A stretch of DNA of 64,000 nt, taken from the NCBI GenBank assembly GCA_963822575.1, contig CAWGHZ010000006.1, positions 248,001 through 312,000 of the forward strand, read 5' to 3'. The notes below the pieces were generated by a model. That model did not search any database and was not told the DNA's origin. It saw only the letters and a list, made by a program, of their open reading frames with translations. This document shows, one piece after another, positions 9,522 to 18,914 of this stretch (position 1 is the stretch's first letter; each line of letters opens with the position of its first letter). The position numbers and the translations under genes were made by a program. Source of the DNA: CAWGHZ01 sp963822575 (GTDB lineage Bacteria; Pseudomonadota; Alphaproteobacteria; MPNO01; DASWLB01).

Positions 9522-10469
9522 ATGGCCAACCACCGCATCGACGTGCACCACCACATATTGCCGCCCGAGTATGTCGCCACGGTGGGCGATGCGCGTATCG
9601 GCCCGCTGATCGTGTCGGGCAAGACGCCGGAATGGACGCCCGAGATATCGCTGGCGGCGATGGACCGGCACGGCATCGAGACGGCCATCACCTCGATCTC
9701 GGCGCCCGGCCTGTGGTTCGGCGATCGCGCCGAGACGCTCCATCTCGCGCGCATGTGCAACGAGTTCGCGACGCGCACCCGCGACGACCATCCCGGACGG
9801 TTCGGCCTGTTCGCGAGCCTGCCGCTGCCCCATGTCGACGCGAGCCTGGAGGAGATCGCCTACGCGCTCGACAGGCTGAAGGCGGACGGGATCGGGCTTC
9901 TCACCAGCTACGGCGACAAATATCCGGGCGACCCGGCCTTCGCGCCAGTGTGGGACGAGCTCGACCGGCGCAAGGCCGTCGTCTATTTCCACCCGACCAA
10001 CGCGCCCTGCTCGACCTGCCTGCCCGAAATTCCGGCGGCGACGCTCGACTTCCCGTTCGACACGACGCGCGCGGTGACGAGCCTCTTGTACGGCGGCACG
10101 TTCGCGCGCTGCCGCAACGTCAAGTTCATCTTCTCACACGCCGGCGGCTGCATCCCGTTCCTCGCCGAGCGCATCGCGCGCCTCGCCGTCCGGCCCGAGT
10201 TCAAGGAGAAGGTGCCGAACGGCGTGCTGCCCGAGCTGAAGCGCCTCTATTACGACACGGCTCTCTCGGCCAACTGGCTCGCCTTCCGCTCGCTGTTCGA
10301 GCTGGTGGGATCGGACAAGGTGCTGTTCGGGTCGGACTATCCCTTCGCGCCCGAGGCCACCTTGGCCGCCACCGTGAAGGGCCTGGCGGACATGGGCTTG
10401 GGCGATCAGGTGCTGCGCGCCGTCGAGCGCGACAACGCCCTTTCCTTGTTCCCGCATTTGGCACGCTGA
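9522..10469 (+). CDS. Amidohydrolase family protein (ACMSD/gamma-resorcylate decarboxylase-like)
   Basis: This 315-residue TIM-barrel metal enzyme has the HxH motif in DVHHHILPPEY (residues 6-16), a histidine after strand 5 (YFHPTNAP), FSHAGG near residue 205, and the catalytic aspartate in LFGSDYPFAPEA. This is the amidohydrolase-2 pattern shared by aminocarboxymuconate-semialdehyde decarboxylase and related non-oxidative decarboxylases. A good ribosome site (AGGGAGA) precedes ATG 9522. A Rieske oxygenase and a CitE-like lyase follow, so a role in aromatic or keto-acid degradation is likely. The substrate is not known. Confidence 0.85.
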   Translation: MANHRIDVHHHILPPEYVATVGDARIGPLIVSGKTPEWTPEISLAAMDRHGIETAITSISAPGLWFGDRAETLHLARMCNEFATRTRDDHPGRFGLFASLPLPHVDASLEEIAYALDRLKADGIGLLTSYGDKYPGDPAFAPVWDELDRRKAVVYFHPTNAPCSTCLPEIPAATLDFPFDTTRAVTSLLYGGTFARCRNVKFIFSHAGGCIPFLAERIARLAVRPEFKEKVPNGVLPELKRLYYDTALSANWLAFRSLFELVGSDKVLFGSDYPFAPEATLAATVKGLADMGLGDQVLRAVERDNALSLFPHLAR

Positions 10470-10503
10470 TAGAATAGCCGGGCGGACACGGCGGGAGGAG
10501 ACG

Positions 10504-11733
10504 ATGCTGTCGCGCGAGGAGAACGAACGTCTGACGCGGGTGGGGCCGGGCACGCCGATGGGCGAGCTGATGCGGCGCTACTGGATTCCCGCGCTGTTCT
10601 CGCACCAGATCCCGAAGCCCGACTGCCCGCCGGTACGCGTCAAGCTTTTGTGCGAGCGGCTGGTCGCGTTCCGAGACACCGACGGGCGCATCGGGCTGAT
10701 CGACGAGCGCTGCCCGCACCGGACCGTCTCGCTGTTCTTTGGGCGCAACGAGGAATGCGGGCTGCGCTGCGTCTATCACGGCTGGAAGTTCGACGTGGAG
10801 GGCAACTGCATCGACATGCCGTCGGAGCCGTCGGGCTCGGGCTTCATGCACAAGATCAAGATCAAGTCCTACCCCTGCATCGAGCGCGGCGGGGTGGTGT
10901 GGACCTACATGGGCCCGCCGGGGACCGAGCCCGCCTTCCCCGCCTTCGAGTGGACGATGGTGCCCGAGTCGCACCGCTTCGCCTCGCGCCATATCCAGGA
11001 GTGCAACTGGCTACAGGCGGTCGAAGGGGGCTTCGACACCAGCCACCTCGCCTTCCTGCATCGCGGCACGGTGAACGGGCCGACCACGCCACCCGAAACG
11101 TACGACGTGGTGCCGGCCGATTTCGGCTACATCGCCGGCTCCGGCCGCAGCGCGCCCGGCGGGGCGACCGACTGGATCGTCAACGTCATGCTGATGCCGT
11201 TCCACAAGATCATCTCGACCAACCCGATGGGCGCGCACGCCTGGGTGCCGATGGACGACGAGAACACGATGAACTACTCGGTCGATTATCGCCCCGACCG
11301 GCCGCTGGACGCGGACGACCTGGACTACGCCAGGAGCTGGACCCACATCCACACCGAGAACATCCCGGGCACCGACCGCGCCAAGGCGAACCGCGACAAC
11401 GATTATCTGATCGACCGCGACGTGCAGGCCTCGGGCAAGTCTTATACCGGCATTCCCGGCCTCGGCATCCAGGATTGCGGCATCCAGGAATCGATGGGCC
11501 CGATCGCCGACCGCACCGTCGAGCATCTCGGCGTCAGCGACACGATCATCATCAAGATCCGCAAGCTCCTGCTCGCCACGCTCGACGATTTCGAGGCGGG
11601 GAAGCCGCTGCCCGGCATGGACCCGATGAGCTACCAGGTGCGCTCGGCGCGTTTCCGCCTGCCGCCCGGCGGCACGCTGGAAAGCGGCGTGGAGGAGTTC
11701 GCCTGCATCCGCGCGCCCGCCCCCGCGAAGTAG
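10504..11733 (+). CDS. Rieske 2Fe-2S aromatic ring-hydroxylating dioxygenase, alpha subunit
   Basis: This 409-residue oxygenase has the Rieske ligands CPHR (near residue 71) and CVYHGW (near 91) in an N-terminal 2Fe-2S domain. A C-terminal catalytic domain follows, with the mononuclear iron site suggested by GGFDTSHLAFLHRG. The start MLSREENERLTRVGPGTPMGELMRRYW is typical of phthalate 4,5-dioxygenase-type oxygenases, and GGAGGAG precedes the ATG. No dedicated ferredoxin reductase gene is nearby, so electron transfer must be supplied from elsewhere. With the flanking amidohydrolase and CitE-like genes it forms a small catabolic operon. The exact aromatic substrate is unknown. Confidence 0.88.
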   Translation: MLSREENERLTRVGPGTPMGELMRRYWIPALFSHQIPKPDCPPVRVKLLCERLVAFRDTDGRIGLIDERCPHRTVSLFFGRNEECGLRCVYHGWKFDVEGNCIDMPSEPSGSGFMHKIKIKSYPCIERGGVVWTYMGPPGTEPAFPAFEWTMVPESHRFASRHIQECNWLQAVEGGFDTSHLAFLHRGTVNGPTTPPETYDVVPADFGYIAGSGRSAPGGATDWIVNVMLMPFHKIISTNPMGAHAWVPMDDENTMNYSVDYRPDRPLDADDLDYARSWTHIHTENIPGTDRAKANRDNDYLIDRDVQASGKSYTGIPGLGIQDCGIQESMGPIADRTVEHLGVSDTIIIKIRKLLLATLDDFEAGKPLPGMDPMSYQVRSARFRLPPGGTLESGVEEFACIRAPAPAK

Positions 11734-11734
11734 G

Positions 11735-12592
11735 ATGCGCCCGCGCCGGTCCGTCCTCTACGTGCCGGGCGCGAACGCGCGCGCGCTGGAGAAGGCGCGC
11801 ACCCTGCCCTGCGACGGGCTGATCCTCGACCTCGAGGATTCCGTCTCGCCCGAGCAGAAGCCCGCCGCGCGCGACGCCGTGATCGCCGCGCTGGCGAAAG
11901 GTTACGCCCCGCGCGAGGTTGCGGTACGCATCAACGGGCGCGGGACGGACTGGTACGCCGACGACATCGCCGCCCTCGCTCGCTCCGGCGCCGATGCGCT
12001 GGTCGTGCCCAAGTGCGACGACGCCGAAACGATGGCGGAGACGGACTGGCGCCTCACCGAAGCCGGCGCGCCGGATGCGATGACGCTCTGGTGCATGATC
12101 GAAACGCCCGCGGGCGTCCTTGACGCGCGCGAAATCGTCACCGCCTCGCCCCGCATGGGCGCGCTGCTGCTGGGCGCCGCGGACCTGACCAAGGCGTTGG
12201 GGGCGCGCGACGTGCCGGGCCGGCCGGCGCTGGCCACCGCCATCGGCCTCGTCATCCTGGCCGCGCGGGCGGCTGGGATCGCCGTGCTGGACTCGCCCTT
12301 CTTCGACCTGGCCGACGACGAAGGCTTCGCCCGCGCCTGCCGCGAGGGCCGTACGCTGGGGTTCGACGGCAAGACGCTGATCCATCCCAAGACCATCGAC
12401 GCCGCCAATGCGGCCTACGGGCCGGATCCCGACGAGGTGGCGGAAGCACGCCGCATCGTCGCCGCGTACGAGGCCGCCGCCGCCAAGGGCCAGGGCGTCA
12501 CGCTGCTCGACGGCAAGCTGGTGGAGGGCTTGCACGCGGAAGAGTCGCGCCGCCTGATCGCGCTCGCCGACGAGATCGCGAAGCGCGGCTGA
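11735..12592 (+). CDS. CoA ester lyase, CitE/HpcH-HpaI aldolase family
   Basis: The product (285 residues) has the CitE-like features RSVLYVPGAN at the N-terminus, LILDLEDSV (metal-site acidic residues), VRINGRGTDW, MIETPAGVLD and GFDGKTLIHPKT. Such enzymes cleave or form C-C bonds in CoA thioesters such as citramalyl-CoA or malyl-CoA, using Mg2+. The ATG follows the Rieske gene stop by one base, so it is the third gene of the same catabolic operon. It converges on the SleB gene with only three bases between. It could process the CoA ester made late in the pathway. Confidence 0.87.
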   Translation: MRPRRSVLYVPGANARALEKARTLPCDGLILDLEDSVSPEQKPAARDAVIAALAKGYAPREVAVRINGRGTDWYADDIAALARSGADALVVPKCDDAETMAETDWRLTEAGAPDAMTLWCMIETPAGVLDAREIVTASPRMGALLLGAADLTKALGARDVPGRPALATAIGLVILAARAAGIAVLDSPFFDLADDEGFARACREGRTLGFDGKTLIHPKTIDAANAAYGPDPDEVAEARRIVAAYEAAAAKGQGVTLLDGKLVEGLHAEESRRLIALADEIAKRG

Positions 12593-12595
12593 CCG

Positions 12596-13159
12596 CTACC
12601 GATAGAACCGGTCGGCGCCGATCTGCGCCGTCTGCTTCAGCCTGTGCGTCCAGGCCGGCTGGACCGTGCCGTCATGGAAATAAAGCGCGCCGCCGGTTGG
12701 GTCGGGATCGTCCGGCCGCGCCACCTGGGCGGCGATGGCCTGGGCCTCGTCCCACGCCTGCTTGTTGTACGGCCGGTCCGGCTTGCCGTCGCACCACCAC
12801 GAAAACTGGCAGGCATTGCGCGTGGTGCCGCCTTCCTTCACCACGCCGCAGACGGTCTTGGGAAAGCGCGGGTCGGCGACGCGGTTGAGCACGACATGCG
12901 CGACGGCGCGGCGGAATCCGCGCCCCTCCGAGCGTCCCTCGAAATACACCGTGAGGGCGAGGCAGCGAAGCGAGGCCTCGTCCAGCGCCGGCGCCGGGGC
13001 CGGCACGGCCGCTTCGGGCGGCGGCAGGGAGGCGACCTGCGGCGGCCCATGGTCGTCGGCGCGGGCTTGGGTGCAGGCTGCCAGCAGTATCGCGGCGCAG
13101 ACGGCCGCAAACGCGGCCGGGAGGCGCGCGGCGGCGGGCGGGAACGGGGTATGCGTCAT
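12596..13159 (-). CDS. Cell wall hydrolase SleB-type lipoprotein
   Basis: The protein has 187 residues. A signal peptide ends in a lipobox (AAILLAAC, cysteine near residue 26), then a proline-rich linker leads to a hydrolase_2 (SleB) domain: CLALTVYFEGRSEG, the predicted catalytic Glu in YFEGR, AHVVLNRV, and CQFSWWCDG. SleB enzymes are peptidoglycan lytic transglycosylase-type hydrolases. Placement at the outer membrane or in the periplasm is inferred from the lipobox. ATG 13159 was chosen because the signal peptide begins there. The gene is divergent from acs. Confidence 0.85.
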   Translation of the reverse strand: MTHTPFPPAAARLPAAFAAVCAAILLAACTQARADDHGPPQVASLPPPEAAVPAPAPALDEASLRCLALTVYFEGRSEGRGFRRAVAHVVLNRVADPRFPKTVCGVVKEGGTTRNACQFSWWCDGKPDRPYNKQAWDEAQAIAAQVARPDDPDPTGGALYFHDGTVQPAWTHRLKQTAQIGADRFYR

Positions 13160-13288
13160 CGGCCTCTCCTGCGGACCGTGCGGGCCTCGGATCAAGAACG
13201 CCCGATGGGTTTAGAGCGCCCAATCCAGGACATCGTTCGCCGCGAAATCACACATCGTTCACGCCGCGTGGCGCGGCACCCCCTCGCC

Positions 13289-13317
13289 TTGTCTCGCCGG
13301 ACGTTTGTAACCATAAT
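13289..13317 (+). promoter_or_regulatory. Predicted sigma70-type promoter for acs
   Basis: TTGTCT (13289-13294) and CATAAT (13312-13317) are separated by exactly 17 bases, and lie 32 bases before the acs ATG. Each hexamer matches the consensus at four or five of six positions. A strong ribosome site GGAGG (13336-13340) sits 8 bases before the ATG. Confidence 0.45.
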
Positions 13318-13348
13318 CCGGCGCGTTGCAAGCAGGGAGGAAGGGACC

Positions 13349-15287
13349 ATGGCGGATCACGTGATTCCGGTTCCCGAGGAGTGGGCGCAGAACGGCTGGG
13401 TCGACGAGGCCGGCTACTTCAAGCTGTACCAGCGCTCGCTCGACGACCCCGAGGGATTCTGGGCCGACCAGGCGAAGCGGCTGCACTGGATCAAGCCGCC
13501 CACTCAGATCAAGGACGTCGACTATACCGGCGACGTGCGCATCCGCTGGTACGCCGACGGGGTGCTGAACGCCTCCGCCAACTGCCTCGACCGGCACCTC
13601 TCCGCCCACGCCGACCAGACCGCGATCATCTGGGAGGGCGACAGCCCGTCGGACAGCCGCCACATCTCCTACGCCGAGTTGCACCAGGACGTGTGCCGGC
13701 TGGCCAACGCCCTCAAGGCCAAGGGCGTGAACAAGGGCGACCGCGTCACGATCTACATGCCGATGATCCCCGAGGCCGCGGTCGCCATGCTGGCCTGCGC
13801 GCGCATCGGCGCCATCCATTCCGTGGTGTTCGGCGGGTTCTCGCCGGATTCGCTGCGCGACCGCATTCTCGACTGCAAGTCCGACGTGGTGATCACCGCC
13901 GACGAGGGGGTGCGCGGCGGGCGCAAGGTCCCCCTCAAGGCCAACACCGACGAGGCGCTGAAATCCTGCCCGAACGTCAAGACCGTGGTCGTCGTCCGCC
14001 GCACGGGCGGCCAGATCGGCTGGGCCGACGGGCGCGACTACTGGTACCACGACATCTGCGCCGTCGCTTCGAACGACTGCCCGCCGGAGCCGATGGGCGC
14101 GGAGGACCCGCTGTTCATCCTCTACACCTCGGGCTCGACCGGAAAGCCGAAGGGCGTGCTGCACACGACCGGCGGCTACATGGTCTACACGTCGCTCACC
14201 CACCAGTACGTGTTCGACTATCACGACGGCGACATCTACTGGTGCACCGCCGACGTGGGCTGGGTGACCGGTCACAGCTACATCGTCTACGGCCCGCTGG
14301 CGAACGGCGCGACCACGCTGATGTTCGAGGGGGTGCCGAACTATCCCGAACTCGTCGCGCTGGTGGCAGGTGTGCGACAAGCACAAGGTCAACATCTTCT
14401 ACACCGCCCCGACCGGCATCCGCGCCCTGATGCGCGAGGGCGACGGCCCGGTGAAGCGCGCGTCGCGCAAGACCGTGCGCCTTCTAGGCACGGTGGGCGA
14501 GCCGATCAATCCGGAGGCGTGGCTCTGGTACTACAACGTGGTGGGCGAGGCGCGCTGCCCCATCGTCGACACGTGGTGGCAGACCGAGACCGGCGGGATC
14601 CTGATCTCGCCGCTGCCGGGCGCGACGCCGTTGAAGCCCGGGTCGGCCACCCGTCCGCTGTTCGGCGTGAAGCCGGTGGTGATGGACGGCGAGGGCCGGC
14701 TCCTCGAGGGCGCCTGTACCGGCAATCTGTGCCTTGCCGATAGCTGGCCGGGGCAGATGCGCACCGTCTATGGCGACCACAAGCGCTTCATCGAGACCTA
14801 TTTCAGCCAGTTCCCCGGCAAGTACTTCACCGGCGACGGCTGCCGGCGCGACGAGGACGGCTACTATTGGATCACCGGCCGCGTAGACGACGTTCTGAAC
14901 GTCGCCGGCCACCGGCTGGGCACTGCCGAGGTGGAAAGCGCGCTGGTCGCCCACCCCAAGGTGGCCGAGGCCGCGGTCGTGGGCTATCCGCACGACATCA
15001 AGGGCCAGGGCATCTACGCCTATGTCACGCTCAACCTCGACGCCGAGCCGACGGAGGAGCTGCGCAAGGAGCTGGTCCGGTGGGTCCGCAAGGAGATCGG
15101 CCCGATCGCGACGCCCGACATGATCCAGTGGGCGCCCGGCCTGCCCAAGACGCGGTCGGGCAAGATCATGCGCCGCATCCTGCGCAAGATCGCCGAGAAC
15201 GATCCGTCGAACCTGGGCGACACCACGACCCTTGCCGATCCCGCCGTGGTCGAAGAGCTGGTCGGCAACCGCATGAACCGGGGGTAG
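13349..15287 (+). CDS. acs: Acetyl-CoA synthetase (one frameshift)
   Basis: Acs converts acetate, ATP and CoA to acetyl-CoA through acetyl-AMP. The N-terminal part carries the AMP-binding P-loop YTSGSTGKPKGVLHT. The C-terminal part has WWQTETGG, the ITGRVDDVLNVAGHRLGTAE hinge and the acetylation site PKTRSGKIMRRIL, where lysine is the usual regulatory acylation target. An extra base at about 14354 breaks the frame between PEL and SRWWQVCDKHKVN; restored length is about 645, the family norm. The promoter at 13289 and GGAGG support ATG 13349. The break is probably a sequencing error because both halves are intact. Confidence 0.92.
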
Positions 15288-15303
15288 CGGGCGCGCCGCC
15301 GCC

Positions 15304-15759
15304 ATGACCGCCGAACGCCGCCCGTCCGCCTCGCCGGTGTGCTACGCCGACGAGCCCGGCATTGACCCGGCCTACATGTGGGCGGAGGCACGTCCGATGG
15401 CGGTGAAGCTGAAGCGCATCTACGACCCGCCGGCTGCCGAGGACGGCGCGCGCATCCTGGTCGAGCGTCTGTGGCCGCGCGGTCTCGCCAAGGACAAGGC
15501 CGCCCTCGCCGAATGGGCGAAGGACGTGGCGCCCTCGCCTGCGCTGCGCAAATGGTACGGCCACGACCGCGCGCGCTGGGACGAATTCCGCCACCGATAC
15601 CGGGCCGAGCTCGCCGAGCGGCCCGAGGCCAAGGCTGGGCTCGACCGGCTGCGCGCCCGTGCGGCCGGCGGCTCGATCACGCTGGTTTACGCGACGCGCG
15701 ATGCGGCCTATTCTTCGGCCGCCATTCTGGCCGAGCTTCTGGCGGAATCGGGGGGCTGA
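15304..15759 (+). CDS. DUF488 family protein
   Basis: The core, from MAVKLKRIYDPP (Met at 15397) to the end, is a DUF488 domain with ILVERLWPRGLAKDKA and WYGHD. DUF488 proteins are small and widespread with no settled activity. The 31 extra N-terminal residues contain SPVCYAD and DPAYMW, which resemble a short motif of DUF6306-type proteins. Two starts are possible: ATG 15304 without a ribosome site, or ATG 15397, which has GGAGG at 15384-15388 eight bases before it and matches the usual family start. The longer form is given because the motif seems real; the shorter start is at least as likely. Confidence 0.75.
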   Translation: MTAERRPSASPVCYADEPGIDPAYMWAEARPMAVKLKRIYDPPAAEDGARILVERLWPRGLAKDKAALAEWAKDVAPSPALRKWYGHDRARWDEFRHRYRAELAERPEAKAGLDRLRARAAGGSITLVYATRDAAYSSAAILAELLAESGG

Positions 15760-15760
15760 C

Positions 15761-16114
15761 ATGCGAAAGGGATGGACCGTCGCCGCAGCGACGGGACTCA
15801 TGGCGCTGGGGCTTGCGGCGTGCGAGCCGATGCGGGACACGGCGACCCAGTCCGTCGCCTTCAGGACCGACCCGGCCGGCGCCACCATCGCAGTGCCAGG
15901 CGCCGGCACGTGCACGACCCCCTGCGCCCTCGCCATGGCAAGCGCCGAAACCCACGTCGCCGAGGTGTCTCACACGGGGTGCTACGCGACCCGCGCCATC
16001 GTCGCACCCGAGGCCGACGAGCTGCGCCTGCTGACCCTAGTCGGTGCCTATTTCGGCAATGGCTACGACCTGAAGTCGAACCCGACGACCCTCAAGCTGG
16101 TCTGCGGGAAGTAG
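15761..16114 (+). CDS. Small lipoprotein, PEGA-like
   Basis: This 117-residue protein starts with a lipoprotein signal, MRKGWTVAAATGLMALGLAAC, with the lipobox cysteine at about residue 21. The mature part has FRTDPAGATI and GTCTTPCALAM, which resembles the PEGA surface repeat, where a short beta domain follows a DPxGA turn. It is likely anchored in a membrane facing the periplasm. No enzymatic motif is visible. It begins one base after the DUF488 stop and overlaps the convergent membrane transferase gene by 23 bases. Confidence 0.7.
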   Translation: MRKGWTVAAATGLMALGLAACEPMRDTATQSVAFRTDPAGATIAVPGAGTCTTPCALAMASAETHVAEVSHTGCYATRAIVAPEADELRLLTLVGAYFGNGYDLKSNPTTLKLVCGK

Positions 16115-17462
16115 CGCGCCGGGCGGCGAGACGCTGCCCACCAAGCACGATCAGCCAGCCGAGCGCGATCGCCTCGGGCACGATGAGCTGAAGGTTGTAG
16201 CGCGTGAGGCTGACCGACACCGCAGCATTCAGCGCGGCGAGGGTCCAGGTGGGCACCGCGACCACCGCGATCTCCCACCACGCTCCGGCCCAAGCGAAGA
16301 ACGCGATCAGCGCGACCAGCCCCGCGAGCCCCCAGTAGTGGCCGATGAACATCCCGCGCCACAGCAGCACCGCACTGACGGCGACATGCTTGACCGGCTG
16401 TTCCAAGACCTGCTCGCGCAGCAGGATTCCGGTCGCCGGGCGCGGCGCGGCGGCGTCCGCCGCGGACCGATAAATCGCCGTGCGATAGCGCACGTAGTAC
16501 GAGGTAGGCCCCCATCCCAGCCGATCAGCCGCGGCCTGGCCGAACAGGGCGGCGGCCAGCTTGTCGCCGAAATCGGGCAAGTAGTCGATCCAGGCGATGC
16601 CCCAGTCGCGCCAGCCCATTCGGTTGTAGCTCGCCCGGTCGGCCAGGGATCGGGCGAGGTAGGTCGGGTCGGAGAACGCGATCTCGCCCGAGACGCGCGC
16701 GTTGCGGTACAGCCACGGGGCGACCGTGGCGGCAAAGCCGAGCCCGATCACCACAGCCATCGCCACTGCGCGCCCGACCGTGCGGCGCTTGAGCAGCACG
16801 GCAAGGAGCAGCACAAGCCCGATCGCTCCGATGAGCACCGCCGCGCCCGGCTTGGCAAGGGTCGCGAGCCCGGCAGCGAGCCCGGCCGCCGCCCATGAGG
16901 CGATGCCGGCGCCGTCGGCGAGCAGAGCGCGCGTCCAGCCGTAAAGGAAGAGCCCGATCGCTGCGAGGAAGATCGGCTCGGTCAGCGCCAGCCCGTCATA
17001 CTTGTACATCTCCTTGCAGAGAAGCGCGGCGAAGACGCTGGCCCAGGCGATGTCGGCGCGGCCGGCCACCAGCCGGGCGGTGCCGCCGAGGCAAGCGAGA
17101 AAGATCAGCGTCTCGGCCCAGTGGACGAGCTTGAGCGAAAGGAACGCGATGGAGCATCCGCTCGCCGGGCGCTGTGTGAGGATGCAGGCGAAGCTTCGCG
17201 CGAGAGCGGGGTCTACCGAAGCGAGCGCCGCCTGCTCCAGAACCACCAGCGGCGCGGCATCGATCAGGCTCGGCTTTGGCGCGCGGTCGAGCCGGTAGGG
17301 TTCGGCGCTGAACACCCTGTACGTCACGAGGTTCATCGCGTTGGCCGCATATTCGCGCGCATCCGCGGCGGGCACAGGCGCCGGCCGGCCGATCGCGGCG
17401 ACCCCGCTCGCCACCAGGACGACCAGCACCCAAAGCGCCGGAACAAGACGGCGGCGCCTCAC
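16092..17462 (-). CDS. Glycosyltransferase family 39/ArnT-like membrane protein
   Basis: The 456-residue protein has about ten hydrophobic segments and an early periplasmic loop with acidic residues (PAADAREYAANAMNLV), as in ArnT/PMT-type enzymes that use polyprenyl-linked sugars. A second conserved part is LALTEPIFLAAIGLFLYG. The GTG start at 17462 overlaps the stop of the O-antigen-ligase-like gene as GTGA. It probably adds a sugar to a membrane or cell-envelope acceptor. The donor is unknown, and the family assignment rests on topology and the acidic loop. Confidence 0.65.
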   Translation of the reverse strand: MRRRRLVPALWVLVVLVASGVAAIGRPAPVPAADAREYAANAMNLVTYRVFSAEPYRLDRAPKPSLIDAAPLVVLEQAALASVDPALARSFACILTQRPASGCSIAFLSLKLVHWAETLIFLACLGGTARLVAGRADIAWASVFAALLCKEMYKYDGLALTEPIFLAAIGLFLYGWTRALLADGAGIASWAAAGLAAGLATLAKPGAAVLIGAIGLVLLLAVLLKRRTVGRAVAMAVVIGLGFAATVAPWLYRNARVSGEIAFSDPTYLARSLADRASYNRMGWRDWGIAWIDYLPDFGDKLAAALFGQAAADRLGWGPTSYYVRYRTAIYRSAADAAAPRPATGILLREQVLEQPVKHVAVSAVLLWRGMFIGHYWGLAGLVALIAFFAWAGAWWEIAVVAVPTWTLAALNAAVSVSLTRYNLQLIVPEAIALGWLIVLGGQRLAARRATSRRPA

Positions 17463-18730
17463 GTTAGCCCTTGCGCCGTCTTGGGCACGGCCAGGATTGC
17501 CGCAGCGAGCACCATGGCCGTGAGGTGCCACCACACGCGCCAGATCGAGAAGTTGAACGAGGCGGCGCCGAAGAACCCGAACAGCAGCGCGACCAGGGCC
17601 AGCGCCTCCGGCGCGCCGTCGCGCAGGTATCGTCGGGCGAGGCGCCACGCCCACCACGCGAGGAGGGCGAGGAACGGCACCGCGCCCACCAGCCCCGTCT
17701 CGGAAACGATCTCCAACAGCCAGTTGTGCGGGTGCGACGGCACGTAGTATCCGTCGACGACGGGGATCAGCCGGTGCGCGCCGGGTATGTAATTGGCTGC
17801 TCCGATGCCCCAGCCGAACAGGGGCTTGTCGAGAATGTGCTCGGCGACGAAGCGCCAGATGACCTGGCGGTGCGGCCCCACCATCCATACCGGCAAATAG
17901 AGGTGCAGCGGCCCCAGCGAGCTCTCCTGCACGATCCAGTTCTCCCAACTATTCACCACGAACCAGACGACGGCGGCTGCGGCGACGAGAAACGCCGCCG
18001 CGATCGCGAGCCGATAGCGGCGATGGCGCCAAGCGGCGAGCAGGGCCGCGACCAGCCCCATCGCCAGGAGGCCGGCGAGGGCCGAGCGGCTGTCGCTGCC
18101 GGTCGCGACCAAGGGAAAGGCGACGACGCACCAGCCGGCTGCCAGCGCCCAGCCTCGCCCGCCGAGCCGCCACGCCGCGCATAGCGCCACCGGCACGGTC
18201 AGCAGCAAGACCGAAGCCGTCGGCTGCAGGATGTTCGACGCCGCGCGGTGGTACGCCCCGGCCCCGCGCAATGCGACGATCGGTGCCTGATCGGCATAGA
18301 GCGACAGCACCGCGGCGGCCATCGCGGCCGCGAGCCCGGCCAGGAAGAATTTGAGGAACAGCGCGTGGCGCTCGGCATCCTCGGCGAGCAGCGCCTGTAT
18401 CACCGCCACGCCGTAAATAAGCGCCGCCGTGCGCGCCCACAAAAACAGCGACGTGCCGGGCTCGAGCGAGACGACGAGCGACGGAATCCAGAACACCAGC
18501 ACCACGGCAAAGCCGGCCAGCCAGCTCGGCAAGCGCCCCGGCAGCCCGGCCGAAAGCCTGCCCGGCAGGGCCAGCGCCAGCGCCAGCGCAATCGGCGCCT
18601 GGAAGCCCGAGGGGCCCAGCACGATCAGCGGCACGCTGATCCCGGCCAGCACCGTCGCGACCGCGTTCCGGTCGAAGGCCCGGACCGCGGCCCCCACCCG
18701 CCCAAGCGGCCGGTCACCATTCAACGCCAC
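17459..18730 (-). CDS. O-antigen ligase/polymerase family protein (WaaL/Wzy-like)
   Basis: This 423-residue polytopic protein has about eleven hydrophobic segments and a long loop between late helices holding the Wzy_C-like stretch ending in VPSHPHNWLLEIVSETGLVG. The HNxxL and ETGxxG motifs are typical of O-antigen ligases and polymerases, which join undecaprenyl-linked glycans to lipid A-core or to each other in the periplasm. It is the first gene of a two-gene operon with the GT39-like gene. A 184-base divergent spacer separates it from a GT4 gene. Confidence 0.82.
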   Translation of the reverse strand: MALNGDRPLGRVGAAVRAFDRNAVATVLAGISVPLIVLGPSGFQAPIALALALALPGRLSAGLPGRLPSWLAGFAVVLVFWIPSLVVSLEPGTSLFLWARTAALIYGVAVIQALLAEDAERHALFLKFFLAGLAAAMAAAVLSLYADQAPIVALRGAGAYHRAASNILQPTASVLLLTVPVALCAAWRLGGRGWALAAGWCVVAFPLVATGSDSRSALAGLLAMGLVAALLAAWRHRRYRLAIAAAFLVAAAAVVWFVVNSWENWIVQESSLGPLHLYLPVWMVGPHRQVIWRFVAEHILDKPLFGWGIGAANYIPGAHRLIPVVDGYYVPSHPHNWLLEIVSETGLVGAVPFLALLAWWAWRLARRYLRDGAPEALALVALLFGFFGAASFNFSIWRVWWHLTAMVLAAAILAVPKTAQGLT

Positions 18731-18914
18731 ATCGAAACCCCTTCGCGCGCCGCCCGTCGCCCCCGCGAACGCGCCACAGTTGGTCCGTGCCGCAAGGGCC
18801 GGTCAAGCGGTTTCGCGCGCCTTGCGGTTGCCTTGCTTCCGCCGCCGCCTGTACAAGCGGCGCGAAAGGACCGATCGTCCCGCTGCGGCGTCGCGGCGGG
18901 GCGGCGGAGTCGCG
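18731..18914. other. Divergent intergenic spacer, no clear element
   Basis: This 184-base spacer lies between the O-antigen ligase-like gene and the GT4 gene at 18915. TTGCCT and TGTACA occur 16 bases apart near 18832-18859 and might be a plus-strand promoter, but the match is weak. No repeat or hairpin with a T-run was seen. Confidence 0.25.

Noticed and set aside
12596..13159. SleB as a spore germination enzyme
   Set aside because: The lipobox and Gram-negative gene content fit a cell-envelope hydrolase; no spore genes are seen.
13259..14395. A 378-residue minus-strand open frame opposite acs
   Set aside because: The plus strand encodes unmistakable acetyl-CoA synthetase; the open frame follows from high GC.
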